A stretch of DNA of 64,000 nt. Origin: Labilithrix sp. (lineage in GTDB: Bacteria > Myxococcota_A > Polyangia > Polyangiales > Polyangiaceae). A program made the translations under genes and the position numbers. Below, in pieces: positions 28,585-37,582 of this stretch (positions are counted from its first letter, which is position 1; the number at the start of each line of letters is the position of its first letter). The stretch lies in NCBI GenBank assembly GCA_019637195.1, contig JAHBWA010000003.1, positions 84,667 to 148,666 of the forward strand. Direction: 5' to 3'. The notes under the pieces were generated by a model that made no database searches, was not told the origin of the DNA, and saw only the letters and a program-made list of their open reading frames with translations.

Positions 28585-30372
28585 TCAGCGATCGGCCGGG
28601 GCGCTCGGCGCGCAGCTCGCCACGTCGGCCTCGCTCACGAAGACCTTCACCTCCGCGCGGGCCGCGAGGAGCTCGACGCAGGGCGCGACGGGCAGGGGAT
28701 CCACGGGGATCTCGAAGTAGAGGTGGAGCGCGCGCGGCGCGCCTCGGGCCGTCTTCGCGCCGGCGTAGCTCCACGTGTCGGCGTCGGCGATCCGGACGTC
28801 GACGCCGTCCTTCTCGAGCTCGAGGACGACCGCGGTGGCCCAGGTCCAGGCGCCCATCATGTGGACCACGGGCACGGCGCCGTCGCGCGCGAGGCGGTCC
28901 TCGACCGCGCCGAGGACCGCTTGCAGGCTCGGCGCCGCCGCGGGGAAGGTGCCCGGCGCCTCGGGGTTTCGCGCGAGCCAGCTCCGGTTCAGCGCCGTCG
29001 GGATCGCCGCGAGGACGAGGCCGCCCGCGACCAGCGCCCGCACGCGCACAGCCGAGAGCCGCGGGAGCCTCACCGCCAGCGCCGACGCGGCGGTCGTGGC
29101 GACGCCGATCCACGCGACGCTGCTCGGAACGGTCGTCCAGACGATGAGCGAGTAGTGCTCCTCGCCGACGAGGGCTCGGAGCGCGCTCGCCGCGAGCACG
29201 CTCCCGAGCGCGCCGAGCGCGAGCAGCGCCAGGCTCGAGACGTCGCGCCTGCGCAGCGCCACGACGATCGCGCCGGCGACCGCGACGACGTGGAGGAGCG
29301 CGAGCACGCCCGCCGTCCGTGAGATCCCGACGGGCACCGGATCCCAGCGCATCACGGCCGGGAGCGCGCCCTCGCGGAGGAGCGAGCGCTCGAGCAGGCG
29401 GTCCGGCAGCCACGAGGTCGCGAGCACCCAGTTCTTGAAGGCGACGGACCACGGCCGGAGCGGCTCCTGCCGATCGCGCGCGAACGCGAGGAGCCTCGAG
29501 ATGTTCCCCTCGCCCGGAGGAGCGCGGAGCTGCTCGATCGCGAGCGGCGCGAAGACGACGAGCGCTCCCACGACCATCGCGCCGAGCCAGACGAGGTCGC
29601 TCCGGCGGATCGGGCCCCTCCGCCGCGCGCCGACGAGGAACACCGCGGTGGCGAGCACGCCGACGACGCCGACCGTCGACGCCGACGCGACGTGGGTCTG
29701 CACGACCACCGCGCCGAACAGGACGCCGGGCAGCGCGCACGCGCTCGACCCGCGCGCGAAGAGCGCCATCAGGACGAAGTAGGCCATGAACGGGAGGACC
29801 ACGACGGTCCGCACCCATGGGTTCACCGCGAGGTTGCCGAACGCCGCGAACCACGCCAGCGTCACCGCGAGGACGCCGATCGCGTGGGCGCGCCCGGCGA
29901 CGAGCCGCGTGGCGATGACGGGCGCCGCGGCGGAGAGCGCGGCGAGCGCCCATGTGCCCGTGTAGAACCCGGTGCTCGACGAGCCCCAGAGCTTCTGGAA
30001 CGGCGCGCAGAAGTAGAAGAGCAGCGGCCCCGGGTGATGCCAGCGAAAGCGCGAGCCGAGCCCGAGCAGCGTGTCGCCTTGGAACACGTGGAGCGTCTCG
30101 TGCTCCATCAGCGCGTGGTCGGCGAAGATCGTGTAGCGCGGCGCGCCGACGTCGAGGAGAAAGACGAGGTACGGGACGAGCGGTAGGAGGGCGAGCAGCG
30201 CGAACGCGGTGAGCTCGAGCCGGAAGGCCCGCGAGGAGCCCGGCGGCGACGACACCGTGCTCGACCGCGACGACGAGCCCGGCACGACCGAGACCGCCGC
30301 CCCCGACGCAGCGACGCTCCCCAGCGGCGCCGCCGACGAGCGCGTCGCGCTCTGCTCGCCCTCCACGCTCAC
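28585..30372 (-). CDS. Polytopic membrane protein, glycosyltransferase-like
   Basis: This 595-residue protein has an N-terminal Ser/Ala/Gly-rich cytoplasmic tail (about 1-50) followed by about eleven membrane segments. The loop after the first one carries RYTIFADHALMEHETLHVFQGD and RFRWHHPGPLLFYFCAPF, resembling dolichyl-phosphate-mannose-type transferases. It ends with a soluble region of about 120 residues. Its 3' side faces the Uma2 gene (convergent). It starts 10 bases after the stop of the epimerase gene at 30383, so it may be the last gene of that operon. Confidence 0.6.
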   Translation of the reverse strand: MSVEGEQSATRSSAAPLGSVAASGAAVSVVPGSSSRSSTVSSPPGSSRAFRLELTAFALLALLPLVPYLVFLLDVGAPRYTIFADHALMEHETLHVFQGDTLLGLGSRFRWHHPGPLLFYFCAPFQKLWGSSSTGFYTGTWALAALSAAAPVIATRLVAGRAHAIGVLAVTLAWFAAFGNLAVNPWVRTVVVLPFMAYFVLMALFARGSSACALPGVLFGAVVVQTHVASASTVGVVGVLATAVFLVGARRRGPIRRSDLVWLGAMVVGALVVFAPLAIEQLRAPPGEGNISRLLAFARDRQEPLRPWSVAFKNWVLATSWLPDRLLERSLLREGALPAVMRWDPVPVGISRTAGVLALLHVVAVAGAIVVALRRRDVSSLALLALGALGSVLAASALRALVGEEHYSLIVWTTVPSSVAWIGVATTAASALAVRLPRLSAVRVRALVAGGLVLAAIPTALNRSWLARNPEAPGTFPAAAPSLQAVLGAVEDRLARDGAVPVVHMMGAWTWATAVVLELEKDGVDVRIADADTWSYAGAKTARGAPRALHLYFEIPVDPLPVAPCVELLAARAEVKVFVSEADVASCAPSAPADR

Positions 30373-30382
30373 GGGCCGCCCG

Positions 30383-31444
30383 TCACCGCGCGACGTTGAG
30401 CGCGATCGAGACCGCCGCGAGCACGCCCTGCTTCACCGGCGAGCGATGGTGCGAGGCGTCCTTGCGCGCGAGCACCTCGTCGCGGTGGCGGAGGTACCAG
30501 TCGTACGAGTCCGCGAACATCTCCTCGTTCGAGAAGCGCGGCGCCCAGTCGAGCTCGCGCTTCGTCCGCGCGAGGTCGAAGTACATCGTCTTGCCGTACA
30601 TCAGCGCGTGGTACGCGCCGAGCGGCGAGAGGCCGAGGCGGCTCGTGAGCTTCATCAGCGTCGTCGCGGGCTCCGTCGGGACGGAGACGACGCGGCTACC
30701 GGTGCCCGCGTGGCGGCACAGCGCCTCGAGGGTCTCGCGCATCGTGCCGAACTTCTCGGCGCCGACGTTGTAGGTCGACGGCCCCTCGCGCTCGGCCGCC
30801 TTGAGGCACGCCGAGGCGAGATCGTCGGCGTGGACGAACTGGTAGACGTTCGCGCCGTCCCCGAAGACCGGGATGTTGCGGCCCTGCCGGACCCACTCGA
30901 AGAGGATCTGCATGATCCCGAGGCGGCCGTGGCCCATGATCGTGCGCGGGCGGATGATCGAGACGTCGACGCCGTCCCGGATCGCGCGGCGGCAGAGATC
31001 CTCCGCGGCGAGCTTCGCGCGGCCGTAGTCCTCCCCGGGGCGGAGCGGCGTGTCGTCGTCGACCGGGTTCTTGTCCGGCGCGCCGTAGACGGCGCTCGTC
31101 GAGACGCTGACGACCTTGCGTACCTTCTTCTTCTTCGCGGCGTCGAGGACGTTCTGCATCCCGCCTTCGTTGACGGCGAAGAACGCCTCCTTGTCCTTCG
31201 CCAGCGGCACCAGCGCGACGTTGTGGTGGATCACCTCGACGTCCTCGCAGGCGCGCTCGACCGCCGCGGCGTCGCGGATGTCGGCGCGCACCTTCTCGAC
31301 GCCGGCCGGGAGCTCCGCGTCGTGGACGTCGTAGATGCGGACGCGCTTGCCCTCCTTGACGAGGGCGTCGACGAGCAGCGTCCCGAAGTAGCCCGCGCCG
31401 CCGGTGACGAGGTGCACCGGCGCCTTGCCGTTCGCGCCGCTCAC
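30383..31444 (-). CDS. NAD(P)-dependent epimerase/dehydratase (extended SDR) 2
   Basis: This 353-residue protein starts at GTG 31444, overlapping the previous stop (GTGA). A Rossmann glycine motif TGGAGYFG lies at about 13-20, the active-site Tyr/Lys pair is YGRAK, and the RPRTIMGHGRLG substrate loop is present. The C-terminal part (MYFDLARTKRELDWAPRFSNEEMF) is typical of nucleotide-sugar or 3-beta-hydroxysteroid-like SDRs. It is the fourth gene of an overlapping operon with a flippase fusion, a GMC oxidoreductase and another SDR. A substrate of steroid or isoprenoid type is suggested by context but not shown. Confidence 0.85.
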   Translation of the reverse strand: MSGANGKAPVHLVTGGAGYFGTLLVDALVKEGKRVRIYDVHDAELPAGVEKVRADIRDAAAVERACEDVEVIHHNVALVPLAKDKEAFFAVNEGGMQNVLDAAKKKKVRKVVSVSTSAVYGAPDKNPVDDDTPLRPGEDYGRAKLAAEDLCRRAIRDGVDVSIIRPRTIMGHGRLGIMQILFEWVRQGRNIPVFGDGANVYQFVHADDLASACLKAAEREGPSTYNVGAEKFGTMRETLEALCRHAGTGSRVVSVPTEPATTLMKLTSRLGLSPLGAYHALMYGKTMYFDLARTKRELDWAPRFSNEEMFADSYDWYLRHRDEVLARKDASHHRSPVKQGVLAAVSIALNVAR

Positions 31445-32481
31445 AGCTTCTCTCCGCGATCGAGCATCCACTGGATCGACCGGCGCATGCCCTCGGCCAA
31501 GTCGACCTTCGGATCGTAGCCGAGCTCGCGCTCGGCCTTCGCGATCGAGCACGCGATGGTCTTGTTCATCTCGCTGAGCACGTGGATCTTCTGGTGGTAG
31601 GCGCCGGCCCCCTGGAGCGTCGCGTCGACGAGCCAGGCGATCTCGCTCGCGAAGCCGGGGAGCTTCATCCGCTTCTTCGCGCAGCTGACGGAGAAGTCCT
31701 CCTCGAGGACCTTCTCGATCGTGTCGATGATCTCGTTCATCGGGTACGGCCGGCGGTCGGCGATCCAGTAGATCTGCCCCGCGGCCGCGGCGACCTTCTC
31801 GCAGAGCAAGAGGCCCTGACAGATGTTCTCCACGTAGGCCATCGAGCGGCGGTTGTCGCCGGGGCCGACGATCGGCGCCTTGCCGTCGCGGATCATCTGG
31901 AAGAAGAGCGTCTGGCGCGGCGGCTGACCCGGACCGTAGAACCACGGCGGCCGGATGATCACCGTCTCGATCTCGCCGGTCGCGTGCGCGCGCGTGACGA
32001 TCTCCTCGGCCAGCATCTTCGTCTTGCCGTACTGCATGTACGGGTCGTACGGAGCGGACTCGTCGAAGACGTGGTCCTTCGTCGGGTTCGTGCCGATCGG
32101 CGAGTTCGACGACGTGTGGATGAAGCGGCGCGCTTTGGCCTTCTTCGCCGCCTCGATCATGTTGCGCGTCCCCTCGACGTTGACGTCGTGGAGCTGCGAG
32201 ACGCCGCGGGTCGGGTGGATGACGCCCGCGCAGTGGAAGACCGTCGCGCCCGCGGCGCCCTCGAAGAGCGGCGCGAGCGACGCGGCGTCGGTGAGGTCGC
32301 CGCGGACGATCTTCGCGCCGAGCTCCTCGAGCTCCGTGGCGTCGGCGTCGGGGAGGACGAGGCAACGCACCTCGCGATCGCTCGCGGGCAACGAGGGGAC
32401 GTCGGGGAGACCTTGGACGAGGGAGCGGACGAGCTGGGTCCCCAGCCAGCCCGGGGCCCCCGTGACGATCGCGAGAGTCAT
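31441..32481 (-). CDS. NAD(P)-dependent epimerase/dehydratase (extended SDR) 1
   Basis: This 346-residue protein has the glycine motif TGAPGWLG at residues 7-14, catalytic Tyr/Lys in MQYGKTK, and the FHCAGVIHPTRG segment common in 3-beta-HSD-like and dihydroflavonol-reductase-like SDRs. It is 88 bases downstream of the GMC gene and overlaps the next SDR by 4 bases. The two SDRs are distinct in sequence and so probably do different steps. Confidence 0.85.
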   Translation of the reverse strand: MTLAIVTGAPGWLGTQLVRSLVQGLPDVPSLPASDREVRCLVLPDADATELEELGAKIVRGDLTDAASLAPLFEGAAGATVFHCAGVIHPTRGVSQLHDVNVEGTRNMIEAAKKAKARRFIHTSSNSPIGTNPTKDHVFDESAPYDPYMQYGKTKMLAEEIVTRAHATGEIETVIIRPPWFYGPGQPPRQTLFFQMIRDGKAPIVGPGDNRRSMAYVENICQGLLLCEKVAAAAGQIYWIADRRPYPMNEIIDTIEKVLEEDFSVSCAKKRMKLPGFASEIAWLVDATLQGAGAYHQKIHVLSEMNKTIACSIAKAERELGYDPKVDLAEGMRRSIQWMLDRGEKL

Positions 32482-32569
32482 GTGAAGAGTAAGCCTCGAT
32501 CTGGTCGATCCGAGCCGCGCGGCTCGATCGGGTTTCGTCCGGCACCGCGCGTCCGCGACGCCGGCGCGG

Positions 32570-34027
32570 TCAAGATGGTCCGAGCCTCGAGAGGAAGTGC
32601 TGCGCGTTGCGACGCGCGAAGGCCATCACGCTCCCCTGCGGGTTCACGCCCGGGGAGTCGGGCAACATGCTGGCGTCGTTGATGTAGAGGTTGTCCCAGC
32701 GCGGGACCTTGCCGTACGAGTCGGCGGCGCAGCGGTCGGTCCGCTCGCCGATCGGGCACGCCGAGAACGCGTGCACCGTCGTCAGGCTCAGCGCGCTCCG
32801 CGGCAAGCGCTCGTCGAGCCAGCGGATCGCCTGTTTCTCCGAGGTGATGGGCGCCATGCCTTGGACCGTCGGGTAGACCTCCTCGGCGCCGGCGGCAAGC
32901 AGGAGCGTCGCGAGGCGCGCGAGGCCGTTCGACAGGTTGACGACGTCCTCCTCGGCGAGCTCGTAGCGGAGCATCGTCTCGCCGTCGCCGAGCTGCGACG
33001 AGCGGACCTGGCCACGGCCGCGGCCGCGGACGGCGACGTAGTAGCCGGCCATGTTCTCGATCGCGTCGAGGCGCGTGGGGTCCCAGTTGTCGCTCAGGCT
33101 GAGCGCGGCGTGGCCCGGAGTGAAGAAGGCGCCGCCCATCGAGACCTCGGGCGAGAACTCGCGCACCTGGAGGATCGGCAGCACGCTGTCGTAGGCGGCG
33201 ATGCGCTCGCGGAAGCGCGCGACGACCTTGAGCATCGGGTGGATGCGGAGGGTGTCGCCGACGTGGAATTTGATCCCCGTGCGGCGGAGCAGCGCCGGCG
33301 TCTCGGTGGGGCCCGCGCAGACGAAGACGTGCTCGGCGTCGACGCGGACGAGCTTGCGCGCGCCGTCCTCGAGCTCGACCTCGGCGAGGACGCCGGTGAT
33401 GCGCGAGCCCTGCTTGATGAGCAGCCGGACGCGAGCGCCCGTGAGGATGCGCGCGCCCGCGGCCTCGGCGCGCGGGAGGACCGAGATGCTCATCCCCTGC
33501 TTCGCGCCCGTCGGGCAGCCGACCGCGCAGGCGTTCGTGCTCTTGCAGCCCGTCGCCGCGCGCGGGACCTCGTGCGCCGCCCAGTCCATCGCCGCGGCGC
33601 CGCGCGCGAAGACCTCGGTGCTCTTCTCGAACGGCTTGCCCGAGAGCGAGACCGAGAGCGCCTCCTCGGCCCACGCGAAGTGCGGCGCGAGCTGTTCGAC
33701 GGTCGCGCCCTCGAGGTCGAACTGCGCCTGCCAGCGCGCGAGGACCTCGCGCGGCGTCCGGTGCCAGAAGCCGCTGTTGATCTCGGTGCTCCCACCGAAG
33801 CACGAGCCCTCGACGTAGCCGATCGGCACGCTGCCGAGGATCGGCGTCATCCCGCGACGGCGGTACAGGTGCTTCATGCCCTCGGTCGTACCGAGGCCGT
33901 AGGACTTCGCGCGGTCGTGGCGCTTGCCCTCCTCGAGGACGGTGACGTCGACGCCCGCGCGCGCGAGCTCGTAGGCGGTGGTGGCGCCGCCGGCCCCTGA
34001 GCCGATCACGAGCACCTGCGTCTTCAT
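32570..34027 (-). CDS. GMC-family oxidoreductase
   Basis: This 485-residue FAD enzyme starts at ATG 34027, overlapping the upstream stop (ATGA). The N-terminal dinucleotide fold is VIGSGAGGATTAYELARAG with the matching LEEGK. A GSCFGGSTEINSGFWHRTP GMC signature follows. A Cys-rich CKSTNACAVGCPTGAKQG motif near 160-180 matches that in long-chain-alcohol/cholesterol-oxidase-type GMC enzymes. The C-terminal part has NLYINDASMLPDSPGVNPQGSVMAF. It oxidises an alcohol with FAD. Its small-subunit-like partner appears fused to the flippase encoded just upstream. Confidence 0.9.
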   Translation of the reverse strand: MKTQVLVIGSGAGGATTAYELARAGVDVTVLEEGKRHDRAKSYGLGTTEGMKHLYRRRGMTPILGSVPIGYVEGSCFGGSTEINSGFWHRTPREVLARWQAQFDLEGATVEQLAPHFAWAEEALSVSLSGKPFEKSTEVFARGAAAMDWAAHEVPRAATGCKSTNACAVGCPTGAKQGMSISVLPRAEAAGARILTGARVRLLIKQGSRITGVLAEVELEDGARKLVRVDAEHVFVCAGPTETPALLRRTGIKFHVGDTLRIHPMLKVVARFRERIAAYDSVLPILQVREFSPEVSMGGAFFTPGHAALSLSDNWDPTRLDAIENMAGYYVAVRGRGRGQVRSSQLGDGETMLRYELAEEDVVNLSNGLARLATLLLAAGAEEVYPTVQGMAPITSEKQAIRWLDERLPRSALSLTTVHAFSACPIGERTDRCAADSYGKVPRWDNLYINDASMLPDSPGVNPQGSVMAFARRNAQHFLSRLGPS

Positions 34028-35529
34028 TCGGCCTCCACGCCGGCCGTGGGCGCGCTGCCGGCCGCGGGCGCCGCGGCGCCCTTCTTCCGCGCGAGCTGCC
34101 TCGCCGGCACGACGACCGCGGCGCGCATCGCCGGGTGGTCGTAGTAGGCGAGGAGCGCCGTCGCGCGCACGGGCTTGAAGAGCTTCCGGAGGAGCCCGTA
34201 GCGGCTCTCGGCCCAAGAGAGCGTCCAGGCGCGCCGCGTGTCGAGCGAGAGATCGCAGTAGCCGCGCAGGTAGCGGACGCGCGTGACGAAGCGGAAGAAC
34301 GTCATCCCGCTCTCGAAGAGCATCGCGAGCTTCGGCTGGAGCGAGCCGAGCTGCCCGTGGACGAAGTCGGACGCGTCGCGGAGCGCCGGCGCCTCGGCCT
34401 TCTTGCCGCCGGGCACGACGATCGCCTCGACGAGCGCGGTCGTGAACGCCGACGCCGGCGCGTCCGAGGACGCCGGTGAGAGCGTCGCCAGCTCGTGGAG
34501 CACGACGCCGCCGACCTCGAGCTTCTTCCCCGCCGCGCGCGCCTCGCGGGTCATCGCCGCGGTGGCGCCGACCTCGACGCCGTACCAGAGCATGCTGGCC
34601 GCGCCCCACAGGGTGACCGGTACGTAGAACGCGAGGTGGACGACGGCCGCGTAGGCGAGCGCCGTCGCCTCGTCGACGCCGTGGGTCATGAGCGCGCGCG
34701 AGCAGAAGAAGTGGAACGGCCCGATGAAGCCCGGGCTCGACGGGACGAGGAGCCCGAGGTTCGTCACGCTCATCGCGACGGCCGCCGCCGTGAAGCTCGG
34801 CGTCAGGCCGAACACCGGGAGGATCGCGAGGAAGAGGCCCGTCTCGAGGACCCAGACGATCGCCGAATAGAGGAGGATCCACGCGGCGTTCTTCGGATCG
34901 CGCAGGCACGCGCCGCCGTTCGTGATGCTCGTCGCCAGCCCGACCAGGCGATCGTGCCACCTCGGGCCGAGGCGGTTACCGACGCGCGAGGCGCCGGCGA
35001 CGACGAGCGCCGGCGAGTAGATCGCGACGAGCATGACCGCGCAGGCGCCGCCGAAGACGACGAGCGCGACGCGGACGAGATCGCCGGTCCACCCCGGCGC
35101 CTCACCGTTCATCGTGCCGATGACGAGGAGGAGCAAGATGGCGAGGCCGTCGAGCACGCGCTCGATGAAGGTCACGACGAGCGACTGCGCGACCGGGATC
35201 CCGGTGCGCTCGGCGAGCATCCCGGCGCGGACGAGCTCGCCGAGCCGCGCCGGGAACACGTTGTTCGCCGCGTAGCCGACGACGACGATGTTCGAGGCGG
35301 TCACGAGGCGCAGGTTCGCCTCGCGCCGGACGAGCAGGCGGCAGCGGAGGCCGCGGACGACGTGGCCGGCGACGTAGGACAGGACGCCGAGCGGCACCCA
35401 CGGCAGGAGGTTCGCCCGCGCGAAGATCGCCTGGAGCGACGCGAAGTCGAGCCGCCGGACCGCGAGGAACATGAAGACGGCGCTCGCCAGAAGCCCGAGC
35501 GCGATCATCGTCTTTCGATGGCGGCCCAT
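34024..35529 (-). CDS. Flippase-like (UPF0104) protein fused to Gluconate-2-DH subunit-3-like domain
   Basis: The start is placed at ATG 35529 (MGRHRKTMIALG); the frame extends 13 codons further only through a TTG. Residues 1 to about 305 have about eight membrane segments and the LPG-synthase-TM/AglD flippase-like signature (YAANNVFPARLGELVRAGM, FIERVLDGLAILLLL, GFIGPFHFFCSRAL). Residues about 340-460 are soluble and look like the gluconate 2-dehydrogenase subunit 3 / GMC partner domain (FTTALVEAIVVPGGK, DFVHGQLGSLQPKLAMLFE, WAESRYGLLRKLFKPVRATALLAYYDHPAMR). The tail is Ala/Pro rich. The partner GMC enzyme follows with a 4-base overlap, supporting a membrane-tethered oxidase complex. Confidence 0.75.
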   Translation of the reverse strand: MGRHRKTMIALGLLASAVFMFLAVRRLDFASLQAIFARANLLPWVPLGVLSYVAGHVVRGLRCRLLVRREANLRLVTASNIVVVGYAANNVFPARLGELVRAGMLAERTGIPVAQSLVVTFIERVLDGLAILLLLVIGTMNGEAPGWTGDLVRVALVVFGGACAVMLVAIYSPALVVAGASRVGNRLGPRWHDRLVGLATSITNGGACLRDPKNAAWILLYSAIVWVLETGLFLAILPVFGLTPSFTAAAVAMSVTNLGLLVPSSPGFIGPFHFFCSRALMTHGVDEATALAYAAVVHLAFYVPVTLWGAASMLWYGVEVGATAAMTREARAAGKKLEVGGVVLHELATLSPASSDAPASAFTTALVEAIVVPGGKKAEAPALRDASDFVHGQLGSLQPKLAMLFESGMTFFRFVTRVRYLRGYCDLSLDTRRAWTLSWAESRYGLLRKLFKPVRATALLAYYDHPAMRAAVVVPARQLARKKGAAAPAAGSAPTAGVEAE

Positions 35530-35701
35530 CCGGCGCGCACCGTAGCCCTCACGCCCCAGCCGACGCAAGGCGAGCGCCCGGCCCGGCGACCTTGGAGGCG
35601 ACGAACGTCGGCGAGCGCCGACGCCGTCAGGCGACGACCGGCGACCGACGCCCCGCCGACCGACACCGGCGACCGCCGGCCGGCGGCGCGCGACGCCAGC
35701 G

Positions 35702-37531
35702 TCAGCGACCGGGCTTCCGCTCGTAGATCCAGATCCGCCGCCCGGTCGTCCCGTGGATCTCCAGGATCGGGAAGACCGCCTCGGGCTGGTACGTCGACTC
35801 GTGAGCGATCGCGAAGGCGTCGGTGCTCAGGGTGAGGCGCTCGAACCACCCCGTCGCCGCCTCGTCGCTCGCGCTCCGCTTCTGCGTCGGCGGGAGCGCG
35901 CGACCGGCGAGCATCGCCGGATCGGCGTCGATGAGGTAGCGCCACACCCAGCCGGTGCTGACGACGATCCAGCGCGCCTCGCGGGACGGCGCGTCCTCGA
36001 ACGGCGCCTGCACCTCCTCGATCCCGGGGACCGGGTTGCGCGCGGCGGCCGGCTCGGGACCGACGCGGATCACGCGCGCGTGCTCGGGGAAGCGCGGGAG
36101 GTAGACGTTGAGGCCGTAGGTCTCGATCGTCTCGCCGGGCTCGACGTGGCTCCGGAGCCAGGCCTCGGCGTCGTAGCGGGGATCGTAGAGGAGGTTCACG
36201 TCGACGGCGACGCATGCGTAGAGCGCGACCGCGAGATCGACGCCCACCACGGCGCGGCCGACGAACCGGAGGACGCCGCGCGTCTCGAAGGCGAGGGCGT
36301 CGAGCGCGCGACCGCCGTAGACGGCGAGGACCAGCGCCTGCGGCATGAGGAAGCGCGCGTCGGTGCGCAAGGACGACCAGTTGAAGGTCGCGGTGAACGA
36401 GATCGCGACGAAGAGCGGGAGGAGCGCGAGGACCAGCGCCGCGCCGCGCCGCGCCGCGGGCGTCCGCCGGGCCGTGACGACCGCGTGCACGAAGCCGATC
36501 GCGATGAGCGGCGCGAGCAGCGTCGGGTACTGCAGGTGGAAGAGGCGCGCGCCGTCGACCAGGATCCCGAGCCTGCCCGACCAGTCCCGCGTGTACTCGA
36601 CGAAGTCCTGGCTCGCGCTCCCCGTGAGGAAGCGCACCCGCGCCGCGAACCCGCTCGGGTTGAGGACCACGCCGTCGACCAGCACGAAGAGCGCGACCGC
36701 GACAGAGGCGGCGATCGCCGCCTCCCGCACGACTCGCCGGCGGTGCCCGCGCGCCCAGTCGTCGCGCGCGATCCAGAGCGCGAACGCAGCCGGGAGCGCG
36801 AGGAGGAACATCCCGTACGCCTGATCCTTGGTGCCGACCGCGAGCACGGCGAGCACGAGGGCGCGGCGGAGCCGGCGCGGCTCCCGACGCGCGACGGCGC
36901 GCGCGAAGTCGAGGAGCGCCCACGTCCCCCAGAAGAGGTACGGCACGTCGAGGTTCGTCGTGTGGGCGTAGTACGTGAGCGACGCGTTGACCCCGGCGAA
37001 GGACGCCGCGCACCACCCGGCGCGGCGCACGCGCGCGTCCGAGAAGCCGCCTCCGCCCTCGCTCGGCGCGGCGATCCCGAGCTCGTAGGCCCGCAGCTCC
37101 TCCGCGATCCGCGCGAGGAAGAGGACGATCCCGAGCGACATCGCGAGCGACACCGAGCGCGCCACGTACGCGATCGCCGTCATGTACGGGACCTTCAGGA
37201 TCTCGCCGACGAGATCGAGCAGCGCGAAGGACGGCGCCTGGACCGCGGCGACGAGGACGACGGGCAGCGTGAGCACCGCCAGGAGCGCGAGGTGCACCGG
37301 CGGGTACGTATAGAACTGCCCGGGCGTGAACGTCGCGGCGAGCCCGGGGAGAAAATCGCGCGGCGCGACGCCGTCGTTGTCCCACCCGTCCGACGCGGGC
37401 AGCCCCCAGCCGATGCCGACGGCGTGCACGAGCCCCACCGCGACGAGGAGGAAGGTCAGCGGCGAGCGCGCGGCGGCGCGCAGGCGCTGGCGCGAGAAGA
37501 GCTCGAGGAGACGGCGCACCTTCGTCGGCAT
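35702..37531 (-). CDS. Membrane glycosyltransferase-like protein (GT39-like)
   Basis: This 609-residue protein has about twelve membrane segments and is cytoplasm-first (Arg-rich start). The first periplasmic loop has GWGLPASDGWDNDGVAPRDF with acidic residues, and TYYAHTTNLDVPYLFWG lies in a later loop, like protein-mannosyltransferase-type GT39 enzymes. The last 120 residues are soluble. It is one of several such proteins in this window, perhaps working on cell-surface glycans. It is alone, 172 bases upstream of the flippase operon on the same strand. Confidence 0.65.
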   Translation of the reverse strand: MPTKVRRLLELFSRQRLRAAARSPLTFLLVAVGLVHAVGIGWGLPASDGWDNDGVAPRDFLPGLAATFTPGQFYTYPPVHLALLAVLTLPVVLVAAVQAPSFALLDLVGEILKVPYMTAIAYVARSVSLAMSLGIVLFLARIAEELRAYELGIAAPSEGGGGFSDARVRRAGWCAASFAGVNASLTYYAHTTNLDVPYLFWGTWALLDFARAVARREPRRLRRALVLAVLAVGTKDQAYGMFLLALPAAFALWIARDDWARGHRRRVVREAAIAASVAVALFVLVDGVVLNPSGFAARVRFLTGSASQDFVEYTRDWSGRLGILVDGARLFHLQYPTLLAPLIAIGFVHAVVTARRTPAARRGAALVLALLPLFVAISFTATFNWSSLRTDARFLMPQALVLAVYGGRALDALAFETRGVLRFVGRAVVGVDLAVALYACVAVDVNLLYDPRYDAEAWLRSHVEPGETIETYGLNVYLPRFPEHARVIRVGPEPAAARNPVPGIEEVQAPFEDAPSREARWIVVSTGWVWRYLIDADPAMLAGRALPPTQKRSASDEAATGWFERLTLSTDAFAIAHESTYQPEAVFPILEIHGTTGRRIWIYERKPGR

Positions 37532-37582
37532 CGGGTGATCGCCGCGCCGCCGGCGCGCGGAGGGGCGCGCCGGCGCTGGCGG

